Shown here in pieces: positions 44,490-56,335 of a stretch of DNA of 64,000 nt. The first letter of the stretch is position 1, and each line of letters starts with the position of its first letter. The DNA comes from an uncultured Paracoccaceae bacterium (GTDB lineage: Bacteria; Pseudomonadota; Alphaproteobacteria; Rhodobacterales; Rhodobacteraceae), in the NCBI GenBank assembly GCA_947500775.1, contig CANMTD010000007.1, positions 62,001 to 126,000 on the forward strand, in the 5' to 3' direction. The notes under the pieces are model-generated. The model was not told the DNA's origin. It ran no database searches and saw nothing but the letters and a program-made list of their open reading frames with translations. The position numbers and the translations under genes were made by a program.

Positions 44490-44635
44490 CGATGCCACCT
44501 GTTGTTTGACGCGACCTTAGCGGGCGGCAGGCAGGGCGGCAATTGTGCGGGGGGCGTTTCCACCGCAATCGCGCTTGTGCATCCCCGGGTGCGGGTTTAT
44601 TCAATTGCGCAGCCAGAGCCCCGGGAGACCTCTTG

Positions 44636-46369
44636 ATGAAAAACACCCGTTTTGACAAAGCCAACCTGCCCAGCCGTCATGTGACCGAGGGGCCCGAACG
44701 CGCGCCGCACCGGTCGTATTTCTATGCGATGGGTATTTCCGAAGAAGAGATTCACCAGCCGTTCATCGGCGTGGCCACCTGCTGGAACGAAGCCGCGCCT
44801 TGTAATATCGCGCTGAACCGTCAGGCGCAGTCGGTCAAGATGGGCGTCAAGGCGCAGGGTGGTACGCCGCGCGAATTCACCACCATCACCGTCACCGACG
44901 GGATCGCGATGGGCCACGAAGGCATGCGCAGTTCGCTGGCCAGCCGCGAGGCGATTGCCGACAGTGTGGAACTGACCATGCGCGGCCATTGCTATGACGC
45001 GATCGTGGGTCTGGCGGGGTGCGACAAATCGCTGCCCGGGATGATGATGGCGATGGTGCGGCTGAACACACCGTCGGTGTTTTTGTACGGCGGGTCGATC
45101 CTGCCGGGCCGGTTGAACGGCAAGGACGTGACCGTGCAGGATGTGTTCGAGGCCGTGGGCCAGCATCAGGCCGGAAACCTGTCGTCCTGCGAATTGGAAA
45201 AGCTGGAGGCCGTGGCCTGCCCCTCGGCGGGCGCGTGCGGCGGTCAGTTCACCGCCAACACCATGGCCTGCGTGTCCGAGGCGATCGGTCTGGCGCTGCC
45301 CAATTCGTCGGGCGCACCGGCCCCTTACGAAAGCCGCGACGCCTATGCCGAAGCCTCGGGTGCGGCGGTCATGAACCTGATCGAGAAAAACATCCGCGCG
45401 CGCGATATCGTGACGCTGAAATCGCTGGAAAACGCGGCCCGTGTGGTGGCCTGCACCGGTGGATCGACCAACGCCGGTCTGCATCTGCCCGCGATTGCCC
45501 ATGAGGCGGGGCTGGATTTCGATCTGTTCGATGTCTGCGATATTTTCCGCGACACGCCCTATTTCGTCGATCTGAAACCGGGCGGCGCTTATGTCGCCAA
45601 GGACCTGTACGAAGCGGGCGGCGTGCCGGTCGTGATGAGGGAACTGCGCAAGGCGGGGCTGATCCACGAGGACTGCATCACCGCCACCGGCAAGACCATC
45701 GGCGAAGAACTGGACCTGGTCACCCGCGAAGCCGACGGCAAGGTGATCTATCCGGTGGAAACCCCGTTGTCGGCCACCGGCGGGGTTGTCGGGCTGAAGG
45801 GCAATCTGGCCCCCGATGGCGCCATCGTCAAAGTGGCGGGCATGACAGAAGATCAGCAGGTGTTCTCGGGCCCCGCGCGGGTGTTCGAATGCGAAGAGGA
45901 TGCCTTTGCCGCGGTTCAGGCCCGCACCTATAAAGAAGGCGAAGTGATCGTCATCCGCAACGAAGGCCCCGCAGGCGGCCCCGGCATGCGCGAAATGCTG
46001 GCCACCACCGCCGCGCTTTCGGGGCAGGGCATGGGCAAGAAGGTGGCGTTGATCACCGACGGCCGGTTCTCGGGCGCGACGCGCGGGTTCTGCGTGGGCC
46101 ACGTCGGCCCCGAGGCCGCGCACGGCGGTCCGATTGCGCTGTTGAAAGATGGCGACGTCATCACGCTGAACGCGATCACCGGCGAAATCTCGGTCGATCT
46201 GAGCGATGAGGAACTGGCCACGCGCAAGGCCGCATGGACCGGTCCGCGCGACACGATCTATGCCACCGGCGCGCTGTGGAAATACGCCCAGCTTGTGGGG
46301 AACACCCGGCAGGGCGCGGTCACCCATCCGGGCGGAACGCAGGAACAGCATGTCTATATGGACCTGTAA
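44636..46369 (+). CDS. ilvD: dihydroxy-acid dehydratase
   Basis: 577 residues from the ATG at 44636, which has GGGAGACC before it. This Fe-S enzyme makes 2-oxo acids in valine/isoleucine synthesis. Cluster and magnesium ligands lie in [23 protein letters not shown] and [16 protein letters not shown]; the substrate loop is [21 protein letters not shown]. The last 20 bases overlap the following lipoprotein gene. Confidence 0.97.
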   Translation: MKNTRFDKANLPSRHVTEGPERAPHRSYFYAMGISEEEIHQPFIGVATCWNEAAPCNIALNRQAQSVKMGVKAQGGTPREFTTITVTDGIAMGHEGMRSSLASREAIADSVELTMRGHCYDAIVGLAGCDKSLPGMMMAMVRLNTPSVFLYGGSILPGRLNGKDVTVQDVFEAVGQHQAGNLSSCELEKLEAVACPSAGACGGQFTANTMACVSEAIGLALPNSSGAPAPYESRDAYAEASGAAVMNLIEKNIRARDIVTLKSLENAARVVACTGGSTNAGLHLPAIAHEAGLDFDLFDVCDIFRDTPYFVDLKPGGAYVAKDLYEAGGVPVVMRELRKAGLIHEDCITATGKTIGEELDLVTREADGKVIYPVETPLSATGGVVGLKGNLAPDGAIVKVAGMTEDQQVFSGPARVFECEEDAFAAVQARTYKEGEVIVIRNEGPAGGPGMREMLATTAALSGQGMGKKVALITDGRFSGATRGFCVGHVGPEAAHGGPIALLKDGDVITLNAITGEISVDLSDEELATRKAAWTGPRDTIYATGALWKYAQLVGNTRQGAVTHPGGTQEQHVYMDL

Positions 46370-47060
46370 GAAAACAGCGGCGCTGGGCCTGTGCCTGGCG
46401 CTGCTTTCGGGGTGCGACGCCCTGGGGCCAGAGGCCGCAGCCGGTGCCGGAGGCTTTGCCTTTACCCGCCGCGCGCCCGAACGTCTGGCCGTGTCTGGCG
46501 ACGCCGTGATCGTGGCGGGGCCGGCGGGGTATTGCATCGACAAGGGCGCCACCCGCGATGGCGCCGAGACAGCCTTTGTCCTGTTGGCCAGCTGTGCCGC
46601 GATCACCCGCAACCAATCGGTGCCGCGCCCGCCGGTGCAGGCCCTGCTGACCGCATTTGTCACCGGGCGCGACGGCGGCGGGGATCAGGTGCAGGATCAG
46701 GCGCGCGCGTTCGAGGCCTTTTTCGGATCAGAGGCCGGGCGCGCGGCGCTGGCGCGCAACGGGCAGGCCGACAGCGTCCGGATCATCCAGATGTTCCAGC
46801 GGGACGGCGCGTTTTTTGTCCATGCCAGCGACAGCAGCGACGGCGCGGGGTCCCGTCTGAAACAGGATTACTGGCGCGCGATTTTCGATGTGAACGGGCG
46901 CACGGTTTCGGCCTCGGTCGTGGCGTTCAAGGATCATCCGATCAGCGACGATGCCAGCCTGGCCACCTTGCAGGAGTTTTCCGGCACGATCCGTCAGGAA
47001 ACCCGCAAAGCAGTCGCCGCGACACAACGGAAGAACAGCGAAACGGCAACGGGCGGTTGA
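46350..47060 (+). CDS. probable lipoprotein of unknown function
   Basis: 236 residues from the ATG at 46350, inside the end of ilvD, with AGGAAC as ribosome binding site. The N-terminus is a lipoprotein signal ([16 protein letters not shown], lipid Cys at about residue 22). The mature part holds a cystine pair (GYCIDKGA and LLASCAAIT) and a C-terminal alpha/beta segment ([18 protein letters not shown]). I recognise no family with certainty; similar short lipoproteins are found in Rhodobacterales. It may be co-transcribed with ilvD. Confidence 0.75.
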   Translation: MSIWTCKKTAALGLCLALLSGCDALGPEAAAGAGGFAFTRRAPERLAVSGDAVIVAGPAGYCIDKGATRDGAETAFVLLASCAAITRNQSVPRPPVQALLTAFVTGRDGGGDQVQDQARAFEAFFGSEAGRAALARNGQADSVRIIQMFQRDGAFFVHASDSSDGAGSRLKQDYWRAIFDVNGRTVSASVVAFKDHPISDDASLATLQEFSGTIRQETRKAVAATQRKNSETATGG

Positions 47061-47131
47061 ACTTGTTCATTTGTTCGACCTAGAGCATTGTTCGAAGATA
47101 GGAAACAAACAAACGAACAGGGCAGGGCTGA

Positions 47132-47905
47132 ATGGCCAAAAGCACCGAGACTTACCTTGAGCGCCTGATCCAGCGACGCAGCCTGCGCCATTGGGCCAGG
47201 GCGGTTCGGCAGGCCGAGACCCTTGATTTCCCCGCGTTGCGGGACTTGCGCAGCCGGGCAAAGCAAACACAGCGCCACCTGAACCAGCTGATCAGCCTTG
47301 CCGACAATCGTCTGATATTGCCGGTGATCGGATCGAATGCCATCCGCAAATTTCCGGGGTCCGACTGGGTGTATCGGCCCGAACTGTGGCGCGTGGCGCT
47401 GGACAGGCCCGGGCAGGCGGCGGTTGCCTCTAAAACCAAAATCGGCGACGAGGCCATGGTGTTTCACGATTGCACGGTGTCCGAACTGACCCTGCGCCAA
47501 ATTCGCAACTCCGGCGAAGGCGATCTGGCGCCCTTTGGCGTGCATATGGATGTGTTCCGCTTTGACGGCAGCTTTCTGTCCATCGTGATCGATCTGCGGC
47601 CCGCTGCGTCCGACGGTCTGAAGCGACGCCATATCGTGCGATTGGATGCCAAGGTCGAAATGGAAAAGCCGCTGGAAATTTTTGCGCGGCTGAACATTCG
47701 TCACGGGCCCAATACCGAACAGATCGTGCGCGAATTGCCGCTGCTGGCCGATGAGGTGCATGTCGAATTTGATCTGGCCTATACAAAGTTGAATGAGAAA
47801 CGGGTGGACAAGATGTGGGTCGACCTGATTTTCGAAGGTACGGAAATGAACCGGATCGTCCTGCGCGATATGGTGCTCAGCCGCAGGCCGCGTGCAGAGT
47901 TGTAA
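47132..47905 (+). CDS. DUF6478-like protein
   Basis: A 257-residue soluble protein. It opens with a basic helical segment (YLERLIQRRSLRHWARAVRQ) and a predicted coiled coil near residues 40-62, followed by a beta-rich domain (GVHMDVFRFDGSFLSIVIDL, HVEFDLAY). It resembles the DUF6478 family that I associate with Rhodobacterales; I am not fully certain. The following gene starts 14 bases later, so the two likely act together. Confidence 0.75.
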   Translation: MAKSTETYLERLIQRRSLRHWARAVRQAETLDFPALRDLRSRAKQTQRHLNQLISLADNRLILPVIGSNAIRKFPGSDWVYRPELWRVALDRPGQAAVASKTKIGDEAMVFHDCTVSELTLRQIRNSGEGDLAPFGVHMDVFRFDGSFLSIVIDLRPAASDGLKRRHIVRLDAKVEMEKPLEIFARLNIRHGPNTEQIVRELPLLADEVHVEFDLAYTKLNEKRVDKMWVDLIFEGTEMNRIVLRDMVLSRRPRAEL

Positions 47906-47919
47906 CTAGGGGGGCAGGT

Positions 47920-48294
47920 ATGGCCGAAATGACACTGACCAAATTGCGGCTGCGCGCGGGCCTTTGGCAAGGCGCGCTGACGGGGGTGCCCAAGGGGGCG
48001 GAACCCCCGGCAATCGACGCGGTGCATCTGGAAACGCCTGTTGACGGGGTGAGCGTGACCGAAGACGCGGAGGGCAGCTTTCTGGTGTCGGTCCCGGTGC
48101 CGGCCTCTTGTCTGAGCGACGGGGTGCAGACCGTTCTGATCCGCGACGCCGGCACCGGCACGACCCTGTCCAGTTTCACCATCGTGACCGGCGAGCCGCT
48201 GGAGGATGACATCCGCGCCGAGGTCGATCTGTTGCGGGCCGAGCTGGACTTGCTGAAAAAAGCCTTTCGCCGTCATTGCGTTGAGACAAGCTGA
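47920..48294 (+). CDS. hypothetical protein linked to the DUF6478-like gene
   Basis: 124 residues from the ATG at 47920 (GGGGGGCAGG before it). The N-terminal 90 residues look like a small beta-sandwich (LRLRAGLWQGALTG, GSFLVSVPVPASCLSDGVQT) and the C-terminal 30 form an amphipathic helix or coiled coil (EVDLLRAELDLLKKAFRRH) suitable for oligomerisation. No family recognised. It follows the DUF6478-like gene closely. Confidence 0.7.
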   Translation: MAEMTLTKLRLRAGLWQGALTGVPKGAEPPAIDAVHLETPVDGVSVTEDAEGSFLVSVPVPASCLSDGVQTVLIRDAGTGTTLSSFTIVTGEPLEDDIRAEVDLLRAELDLLKKAFRRHCVETS

Positions 48295-48302
48295 CAGGAT
48301 GA

Positions 48303-50390
<2,088 letters not shown>

Positions 50391-50591
50391 CTATATGCAG
50401 ATATCCACAGGGTGGGACCGCAAAATGTGGCCCTTCCCGTCGTTTTTTCGTTTGTTTCCAGCATTGCGCCTGTTTCCCGCCCCGGAACGATCCCAGCAAT
50501 ACCGCAGTATTGTCGGGCAGTTTCCCCATTCTCGCCAGAATTGAAAGAGATACCAAACCGGGGGCAAGAATAAAGGCGTGAAGGTAGCGGT

Positions 50592-51497
50592 ATGGATCGA
50601 TTGACCGAAATGGAGGCGTTTGCCACAGTTGTGGACCAGGGGGGATTCACCGACGCTGCTAAGAAGATGGGAATCTCCAAATCTGCTGTGTCCAAACATG
50701 TCTCGTCACTGGAAGCGCGCCTTGGCGCACGGCTTTTGAACCGGACAACCCGCCGCGTCAGCCCAACGGAAATTGGACTTGCCTATTATGACCGTGCCCG
50801 CCGTGTCCTGAACGATGCGGGCGAGGCCGACGCGCTGGTCACATCCATGCAATCCGCGCCCTCGGGGCTGTTGCGAATCTCGGTTGCGACCGATTTCGGG
50901 GTGAACCACCTGTCGCCGGTTCTGGGCGAATTCCTGCAGGAATATCCGGAAATCACCGTGAACATGGTGCTGAACAACCGCTATGTCGAACTGATTTCCG
51001 AAGGGTTCGACATGGCCATCCGGGTCGGAGAGCTGGAGGACAGCACCCTGCGCGCCCGCAAGCTGACCGATACCACCAAACGGATGATCGGATCGCCCGA
51101 ATATTTCGAAAAATTCGGCCGCCCCCAGAAAATCGACGATCTGAACGAACACAAGCTGCTGCATTATTCCAACCAGTCCAGCGGCAATGTCTGGAAAATC
51201 ACCGCCCCCTCGGGCGAAAAGCGTCAGGTCCGCACCGCGGGCTGGCTGACGGTGAACGACGGCCAGTCGCTGCTGAACGCGGCGATTTCGGGCCTTGGCA
51301 TCGCCTATCTGCCCAGCTTTCTGTACACCGACGCCCTGAAACAGGGGCTGGTGCAAGAGGCGATCCCCGATCTGCCACAGGAAAACCTGGGCATCTATGC
51401 GGTCTACCCGCCGGGTCGGTTCACCCAGCCCAAGGTCCGCGCGTTCATTGATTTTCTGGTGAACAGCTTTGCCAACAAGGGGCCGGACGTCTGGTAA
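50592..51497 (+). CDS. LysR-family transcriptional regulator
   Basis: A 301-residue regulator with the HTH at about residues 18-60 (GGFTDAAKKMGISKSAVSKH) and a substrate-binding-like effector domain from about residue 90 (GLLRISVATDFGVNHLSPVL). It belongs to the large group with single-residue-insert cores typical of quinone or aromatic sensors. No obvious target gene lies divergent to it; fadH is upstream in the same direction. Effector unknown. Confidence 0.93.
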   Translation: MDRLTEMEAFATVVDQGGFTDAAKKMGISKSAVSKHVSSLEARLGARLLNRTTRRVSPTEIGLAYYDRARRVLNDAGEADALVTSMQSAPSGLLRISVATDFGVNHLSPVLGEFLQEYPEITVNMVLNNRYVELISEGFDMAIRVGELEDSTLRARKLTDTTKRMIGSPEYFEKFGRPQKIDDLNEHKLLHYSNQSSGNVWKITAPSGEKRQVRTAGWLTVNDGQSLLNAAISGLGIAYLPSFLYTDALKQGLVQEAIPDLPQENLGIYAVYPPGRFTQPKVRAFIDFLVNSFANKGPDVW

Positions 51498-51530
51498 GAC
51501 CGGCCTTGCGCCACGCCACGAAGATACAGT

Positions 51531-52484
51531 TTAGCGGGTCGATGTGAGGATCACTTCGACCCGTCTGTTTTGGGTGCGGCCGTCATCGGTCAGATTGCTG
51601 GTCAGGGGCGCCAGATAGCCCACCCCCTGTGCCGCGACCTGTTGGGCAGGTATGCCAAAGGATTTGATCAACCGCTGCATCACCGATTGCGCGCGCCGTT
51701 TCGACAGCGCGATGTTGTTGTCCAGCGCGCCTTCGGCATCGGTGTGACCGACCAGCACGATCTTGCGGTCCGGGTTGGACAGCAAATAATCGGCCAGCAC
51801 GGCCAGCGAGGCAAACTCAGCCTCGCCCAGATTTGAAGACCCGGTTTGAAAGGCCAGATCAGCCAGAACCGCCCGGCCTTTGGCCTCCAGCTGGGCACCC
51901 AGCGGGCCGGTGGCCGCAACAGCGACCGTTCCGGCCGTGGCCGAATTCTTGGTCGAGGTCACAGTGGTCGGCGTGGCGATATCCTGAGCCGGGCCAATGC
52001 GCACGATCTGAACGAACCCGCGGGTCGAGGATCGGCTGACCATCAGGCACAGGTATTCGGGCTGTTCCTTGCCCATCCGCTGGGCGGTCAGGAACCGGTA
52101 ATCGCCCAGATCCACATGCATCGCCGGTTCCGGCAGGACATCGGTGGCATAGCGGAAATCGAACCCGCCGCAATCGCTGGCTTCGCATTCGAAAATGGTT
52201 TCGAACCCGGCCTGCGCGATCTGATCGCGCAGCGGCTGCAATATCTGCAGGGTGGTCATGGTTTCGCCCGGCAGTTGCCAAGCCTGTTGCACCAGCGCGC
52301 CTTCGGCCCAGATCGTCTGAACCTCGCCTGCGTCCCATGTGCTGATCGGCAGGCGAAAGCTGGTCATCTCTTCGACCCGCTCAGCCGTCTGCGTGGCCGG
52401 GCCGGGAAAATCCAGCGCCAGAGGCTGTGCTGACGTCGCCGCGATTGCCAGGGCGGGGCCCAATATGAAGGCGCGTATGTTCAT
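51531..52484 (-). CDS. OmpA-family envelope protein
   Basis: A 317-residue exported protein (signal peptide FILGPALAIAATSAQPLA). A roughly 170-residue N-terminal domain of unknown fold with a cystine pair (ECEASDCGGF) precedes an OmpA C-terminal peptidoglycan-binding domain at about residues 205-315 (VLVGHTDAEGALDNNIALSKRRAQSV, NRRVEVIL). It probably tethers an outer-membrane or periplasmic component to murein. It overlaps the upstream peroxidase-related gene by four bases. Confidence 0.9.
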   Translation of the reverse strand: MNIRAFILGPALAIAATSAQPLALDFPGPATQTAERVEEMTSFRLPISTWDAGEVQTIWAEGALVQQAWQLPGETMTTLQILQPLRDQIAQAGFETIFECEASDCGGFDFRYATDVLPEPAMHVDLGDYRFLTAQRMGKEQPEYLCLMVSRSSTRGFVQIVRIGPAQDIATPTTVTSTKNSATAGTVAVAATGPLGAQLEAKGRAVLADLAFQTGSSNLGEAEFASLAVLADYLLSNPDRKIVLVGHTDAEGALDNNIALSKRRAQSVMQRLIKSFGIPAQQVAAQGVGYLAPLTSNLTDDGRTQNRRVEVILTSTR

Positions 52485-53056
52485 CTGTGGGCGCTATGAT
52501 ACTCCGGGTTGGGTTGCATATCTACGGCCGAGGCAACGCGGTTGGTCATGTTGAAAAATCCGACGACCGAGGCGATGTCCCAGATATCGCGATCCGAAAA
52601 CCCTGCATCGCGCAGCGCCTGCCGGTCCGCATCGTCGATCTTTGCACTAGACTCGGTTAATTTTGCGGCAAAATCCAGCATCGCGCGTTGACGTGGGTCA
52701 AGGGCGGCGACGCGGTAGTTCATCACCATCGCTTCGCCCAGCACCGGATCGCCCGACAATTCGCGCACGGCGGCGCCATGGGCGACCTGACAATACCAGC
52801 AGCGGTTGATGGACGACACCACCACCGCGATCATTTCGCGTTCCAGCTTGGTCAGCCCGCTGTCGGCCAGCATCAGGTCGTTGTACATCGCGGCAAAGCT
52901 GTTCAGCTTGTCGATGTCGAACGCATAGGCGCGCAGGACATTCGGCACGAGGCCAAGCTTTTCAACGCAGATATCGAAATATTTCTGCGTGGCTTCGGGC
53001 AGCGGCTGAACCATAGGCAGGTCCAGCGCCGTTGGGGGCGTGGTGTCTTGTGTCAA
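52481..53056 (-). CDS. AhpD-like/carboxymuconolactone decarboxylase-fold peroxidase-related protein
   Basis: A 191-residue helical protein with the AhpD active-site signature SINRCWYCQVAHG (CxxC at about residues 98-101, His six residues on). It belongs to the 'uncharacterised peroxidase-related' branch, longer than AhpD itself. It probably reduces peroxides or related compounds with the CxxC pair. It lies in a leftward run with an acetyltransferase gene four bases upstream and the OmpA-like gene downstream. Confidence 0.88.
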   Translation of the reverse strand: MTQDTTPPTALDLPMVQPLPEATQKYFDICVEKLGLVPNVLRAYAFDIDKLNSFAAMYNDLMLADSGLTKLEREMIAVVVSSINRCWYCQVAHGAAVRELSGDPVLGEAMVMNYRVAALDPRQRAMLDFAAKLTESSAKIDDADRQALRDAGFSDRDIWDIASVVGFFNMTNRVASAVDMQPNPEYHSAHR

Positions 53057-53060
53057 CTGC

Positions 53061-53786
53061 TCAGGCCTCTTTGGGCTGTTTTATTCTATAGTGATAGTGT
53101 CCCACACTCTGCATGTTCAGGGAAGCATAGAGCGCGCGGGCGCCTGTATTTGCCTGCGTCACCAGAACCGCAAGCGTTTCGGCCCCCTTATCTTGCGCCC
53201 AAAATGCCGCCGCACGCATCATGTTGACGGCGGTTCCTTGCCGACGTGCCCTTTTTGCAACCTCAAGTGCATGGCAAAAGGCGATTTTTTCGTGGATCGC
53301 GGCAAATCCGACCCCGGCGGAATGGTCCAGACTGCGCCCGAACAGGGCGGTTTTCGGCCCTTTGACCCGCGCCATGACGGCCAGCCGGGCAGGGCCGATC
53401 CCGCCTTCGGCCCAAAGCTCTTCCATGATTTTCAGGGGCGGCCACGGCGTAAAGGCCGAGACCGGCGGCGGCGGGGTGGTGGCGACGGTGGCAACCGGCG
53501 CGGCATAGATGATGACCGGGTCGATCACCGTGTATCCGGCATCGGCCAGCAGATCGTCCAGCAATCCCTCGCCCTCGCGGATCATGAATAGCGGCGGCTG
53601 GCCAAGCTGGCGCATCGCGGCCTCGGCCACGGGGATGTCAGCGGCGGTCACAGGCCCCGACGCGGTGGCGGCAGACACGCGTTTGCCGCCGCCCTGACCG
53701 TCGCGGATGGTCCAGGGGCCAATGGTCTGGGTCCGGGCGGCGGGCCATGTTGCTTCGGCCGCGTCAAAAAATGCGTCTGTTGTCAT
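53061..53786 (-). CDS. GNAT-family N-acetyltransferase
   Basis: A 241-residue protein. The acetyl-CoA binding core is near the C-terminus: CHALEVAKRARRQGTAVNMMRAAAFWA corresponds to the R-x-x-G-x-A loop and helix of GNAT enzymes, followed by LAVLVTQANTGARALYASLNM. The N-terminal 100 residues are a second, diverged half. Acceptor unknown. Its start overlaps the cinA-like gene (ATGA), so it is translated together with it. Confidence 0.85.
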   Translation of the reverse strand: MTTDAFFDAAEATWPAARTQTIGPWTIRDGQGGGKRVSAATASGPVTAADIPVAEAAMRQLGQPPLFMIREGEGLLDDLLADAGYTVIDPVIIYAAPVATVATTPPPPVSAFTPWPPLKIMEELWAEGGIGPARLAVMARVKGPKTALFGRSLDHSAGVGFAAIHEKIAFCHALEVAKRARRQGTAVNMMRAAAFWAQDKGAETLAVLVTQANTGARALYASLNMQSVGHYHYRIKQPKEA

Positions 53787-54514
53787 TCCACATCATCCGG
53801 GAACAGGTCCGACAGACGGGTCATCGCGCCGTCGATCCGGGCAGGCTCGGTCCCGCGGATCACGATGTTCGACCCATAGGCCCCGTCGCGCTGAAACGGG
53901 TAGGACCCGATCGACAGGTCGGGGAAATCATCGGCCAATGCGGCCAGCGGCCCGGCAATCTCGCCCTCGCCGCGATTGATGCGCAGGGTCTGGCTTAGCA
54001 CCGGGGCGCCGCCGGTCAGCGTCGGCAGGACCGAGGCGACCATCGCCTGAAAAATATGCGGAACCCCGGCCATCACGTGGACATTGCCAAGGGTGAACCC
54101 GGGGGCGACACTGATCGGGTTGTCGATCAGCGTGGCGCCATCGGGGATACGGGCCATCCGCTGGCGGGCCGCGTTGAAATCGGTGTTCGAGCGTTCGTAA
54201 TGCGCCGCCAGCAGGGCGCGGGCATCGTCGCGGATCGAAATCCCCACGCCAAAGGCCGCGGCGATATTGTCGGCGGTGATATCGTCATGGGTGGGCCCGA
54301 TGCCGCCCGAGGTGAAGACCGTGTCAAATTCCGCGCGCAGGGCGTTGACCGCGCTGACGATCGCATCGGGATCATCGGATACGATCCGCACCTCTTTCAG
54401 GGTGATGCCGTGTTTGGTCAGCTCACCCGCCAGAAAATACATATTGGCGTCACGGGTGCGGCCCGACAGAATTTCGTCGCCTATCACCAGAAGTGCAGCG
54501 GTGGGGTTTGCCAT
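53783..54514 (-). CDS. molybdopterin-binding-domain protein (CinA N-domain type)
   Basis: 243 residues from the ATG at 54514, preceded by AAGGAGC. The MoaB/MogA-like fold is clear: LLVIGDEILSGRTRDAN, FTSGGIGPTHDDIT and MAGVPHIF. It corresponds to the N-terminal half of CinA without the C-terminal amidase domain, as in many alphaproteobacteria. The family includes ADP-ribose/CoA pyrophosphatase activities in some members. It is divergent from sfsA. Confidence 0.9.
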   Translation of the reverse strand: MANPTAALLVIGDEILSGRTRDANMYFLAGELTKHGITLKEVRIVSDDPDAIVSAVNALRAEFDTVFTSGGIGPTHDDITADNIAAAFGVGISIRDDARALLAAHYERSNTDFNAARQRMARIPDGATLIDNPISVAPGFTLGNVHVMAGVPHIFQAMVASVLPTLTGGAPVLSQTLRINRGEGEIAGPLAALADDFPDLSIGSYPFQRDGAYGSNIVIRGTEPARIDGAMTRLSDLFPDDVE

Positions 54515-54559
54515 GGCACGCTCCTTGTTGTTGCTTGAATAGCGGTATAGGTCCGGGCC

Positions 54560-55276
54560 ATGCGCTTTCAAACCCCTCTTGTGCCGGGGCGGCTGATCCG
54601 CCGCTATAAACGGTTTCTGGCCGATGTCCGGCTGGACGACGGGCGCGAGGTGACGGCCCATTGCGCCAACCCCGGGTCGATGATGGGTCTGGCCGCGCCG
54701 GATTTGCGGGTCTGGCTGGAACCCAATGACGACCCCAGGAAGAAACTGAAATTCGGCTGGCGTCTGGTTGATCATGAAAACGGGCATTTCACCGGGGTCG
54801 ATACCTCGGTGCCGAACCGGGCGCTGCGTGCGGCGCTGGCGCAGGGGCAGATCGCTGAATTCGCCGCCTATCAAACCGTCCGGCCCGAGGTGAAATACGG
54901 CCAGAACAGCCGGATCGATTTCCTGCTGAGCGAACCCGGCCTGCCCGACGCCTATGTCGAGGTCAAAAGCGTGACCCTGCGCCGGGCCGGTGATCTGGCC
55001 GAATTCCCCGACAGCGTGACCGCGCGCGGGGCCAAACATCTGGCCGAACTGGCGCAGATGCGCGCCGCAGGCCACCGGGCGGTGCTGTTCTATCTGGTGC
55101 AGCGCACCGATTGCGCGCGGGTTCAGGTCGCCGCCGACATCGATCCGACCTATGCCCGCGCGCTGGAGGCGGGCATCGCGGCGGGGGTCGAGGTGATCGC
55201 CTATGACACGCGGATCACCCCGGAGGGGGTGACATTGGGGCAAATGATGCCCTTTGTGCACAGGCCTTTGCCCTGA
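54560..55276 (+). CDS. sfsA: sugar fermentation stimulation protein SfsA
   Basis: A 238-residue protein of standard length. Conserved stretches are RFLADVRLDDGREVTAHCANPGSM in outline, ENGHFTGVDTSVPN, SRIDFLL and YVEVKSVTL (a PD-(D/E)xK-like nuclease core), then FPDSVTARGAKHL. SfsA is a DNA-binding protein of uncertain role; the fold suggests a nuclease. The map gene follows 48 bases later. Confidence 0.95.
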   Translation: MRFQTPLVPGRLIRRYKRFLADVRLDDGREVTAHCANPGSMMGLAAPDLRVWLEPNDDPRKKLKFGWRLVDHENGHFTGVDTSVPNRALRAALAQGQIAEFAAYQTVRPEVKYGQNSRIDFLLSEPGLPDAYVEVKSVTLRRAGDLAEFPDSVTARGAKHLAELAQMRAAGHRAVLFYLVQRTDCARVQVAADIDPTYARALEAGIAAGVEVIAYDTRITPEGVTLGQMMPFVHRPLP

Positions 55277-55324
55277 CCCTCTGGCGTTTTGCCGCGTTCG
55301 GCATTATCTGTCCCGCAAGAACCC

Positions 55325-56152
55325 ATGGAGAGTACATTGGACGATGGCACGCGCGGCCGCCTGACAAAGGACGGCATCAGAATATATGAACCGTCGGATT
55401 TCGCGGGGATGCATGCGGCCGGCAGGCTGGCGGCACAGATCCTTGACGATATCGGGCCGTTGGTTGTGCCCGGCCAGACCACCGGCGAACTGGATCGCGT
55501 GATCACCAAGATGGTTGACGATGCGGGCGCCAAATCGGCCACCATCGGGTATCGCGGGTATCAGCACGCCTCGTGCATTTCGGTGAACCATGTGGTGTGC
55601 CACGGCATCCCCGGCGACAAGAAGCTGAAAGACGGCGATATCCTGAACATCGACGTCACGGTGATCGTGGATGGCTGGTTCGGCGATACCAGCCGGATGT
55701 ATGCCGCCGGTAAAATGAACCGCAAGGCCGAACGGCTGGTTCAGGTGACCCATGACGCGCTGTTCAAGGGGATCGAGGCGGTGCGCCCCGGCAATACCTT
55801 TGGCGATATCGGCCATGCCATCCAGTCCTATGCCGAAAGCCACCGCATGGGCGTGGTGCGCGATTTCTGCGGTCACGGGCTGGGGCGGGTGTTTCACGCG
55901 CCGCCCAACGTGCTGCACTATGGTCGCCCGGGCACCGGCCCGACGCTGGAAGAGGGCATGTTCTTTACCATCGAACCGATGATCAATCTGGGCCGCCCCG
56001 AAACCAAGGTGCTGGCCGATGACTGGACCGCCGTGACCCGCGATAAATCGCTGTCGGCGCAGTTCGAACATTCGATCGGTGTGACGGCGGACGGGTATGA
56101 GATTTTCACCCTGTCACCCGGCGGCAAGTTCTTCCCCAGTTACGGGGAATAG
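55325..56152 (+). CDS. map: type I methionyl aminopeptidase
   Basis: 275 residues from the ATG at 55325. The five metal ligands are in place: ILNIDVTVIVDGWFGDTSRMY (two Asp), GHGLGRVFH (His), FTIEPMI (Glu) and SAQFEHSIGV (Glu); the substrate His lies in SVNHVVCHGIP. It removes the start methionine from nascent proteins. It probably shares a transcript with sfsA. Confidence 0.96.
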   Translation: MESTLDDGTRGRLTKDGIRIYEPSDFAGMHAAGRLAAQILDDIGPLVVPGQTTGELDRVITKMVDDAGAKSATIGYRGYQHASCISVNHVVCHGIPGDKKLKDGDILNIDVTVIVDGWFGDTSRMYAAGKMNRKAERLVQVTHDALFKGIEAVRPGNTFGDIGHAIQSYAESHRMGVVRDFCGHGLGRVFHAPPNVLHYGRPGTGPTLEEGMFFTIEPMINLGRPETKVLADDWTAVTRDKSLSAQFEHSIGVTADGYEIFTLSPGGKFFPSYGE

Positions 56153-56335
56153 GCGCCCGGTTTTCCCCGGCATCCGGTGAGAACCATTATTTATCAGTGG
56201 GTTGAGGTGTCGGCCCGTTCGCGGGTCTTGCGGCATAGTTGCGAGTCGTTTGCAATTTCCGCCAAATCACCATATCTCACGGCTGTCGTCCGGGCCTCGG
56301 GCGATATGATTTTCGGCTATATGGAGGTTCCACAC

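Noticed and set aside
44597-46663. 688-codon minus-strand frame
   Set aside because: It is antisense to ilvD, whose Fe-S motifs and length are certain; the opposite product is compositionally biased and has no recognisable domain.
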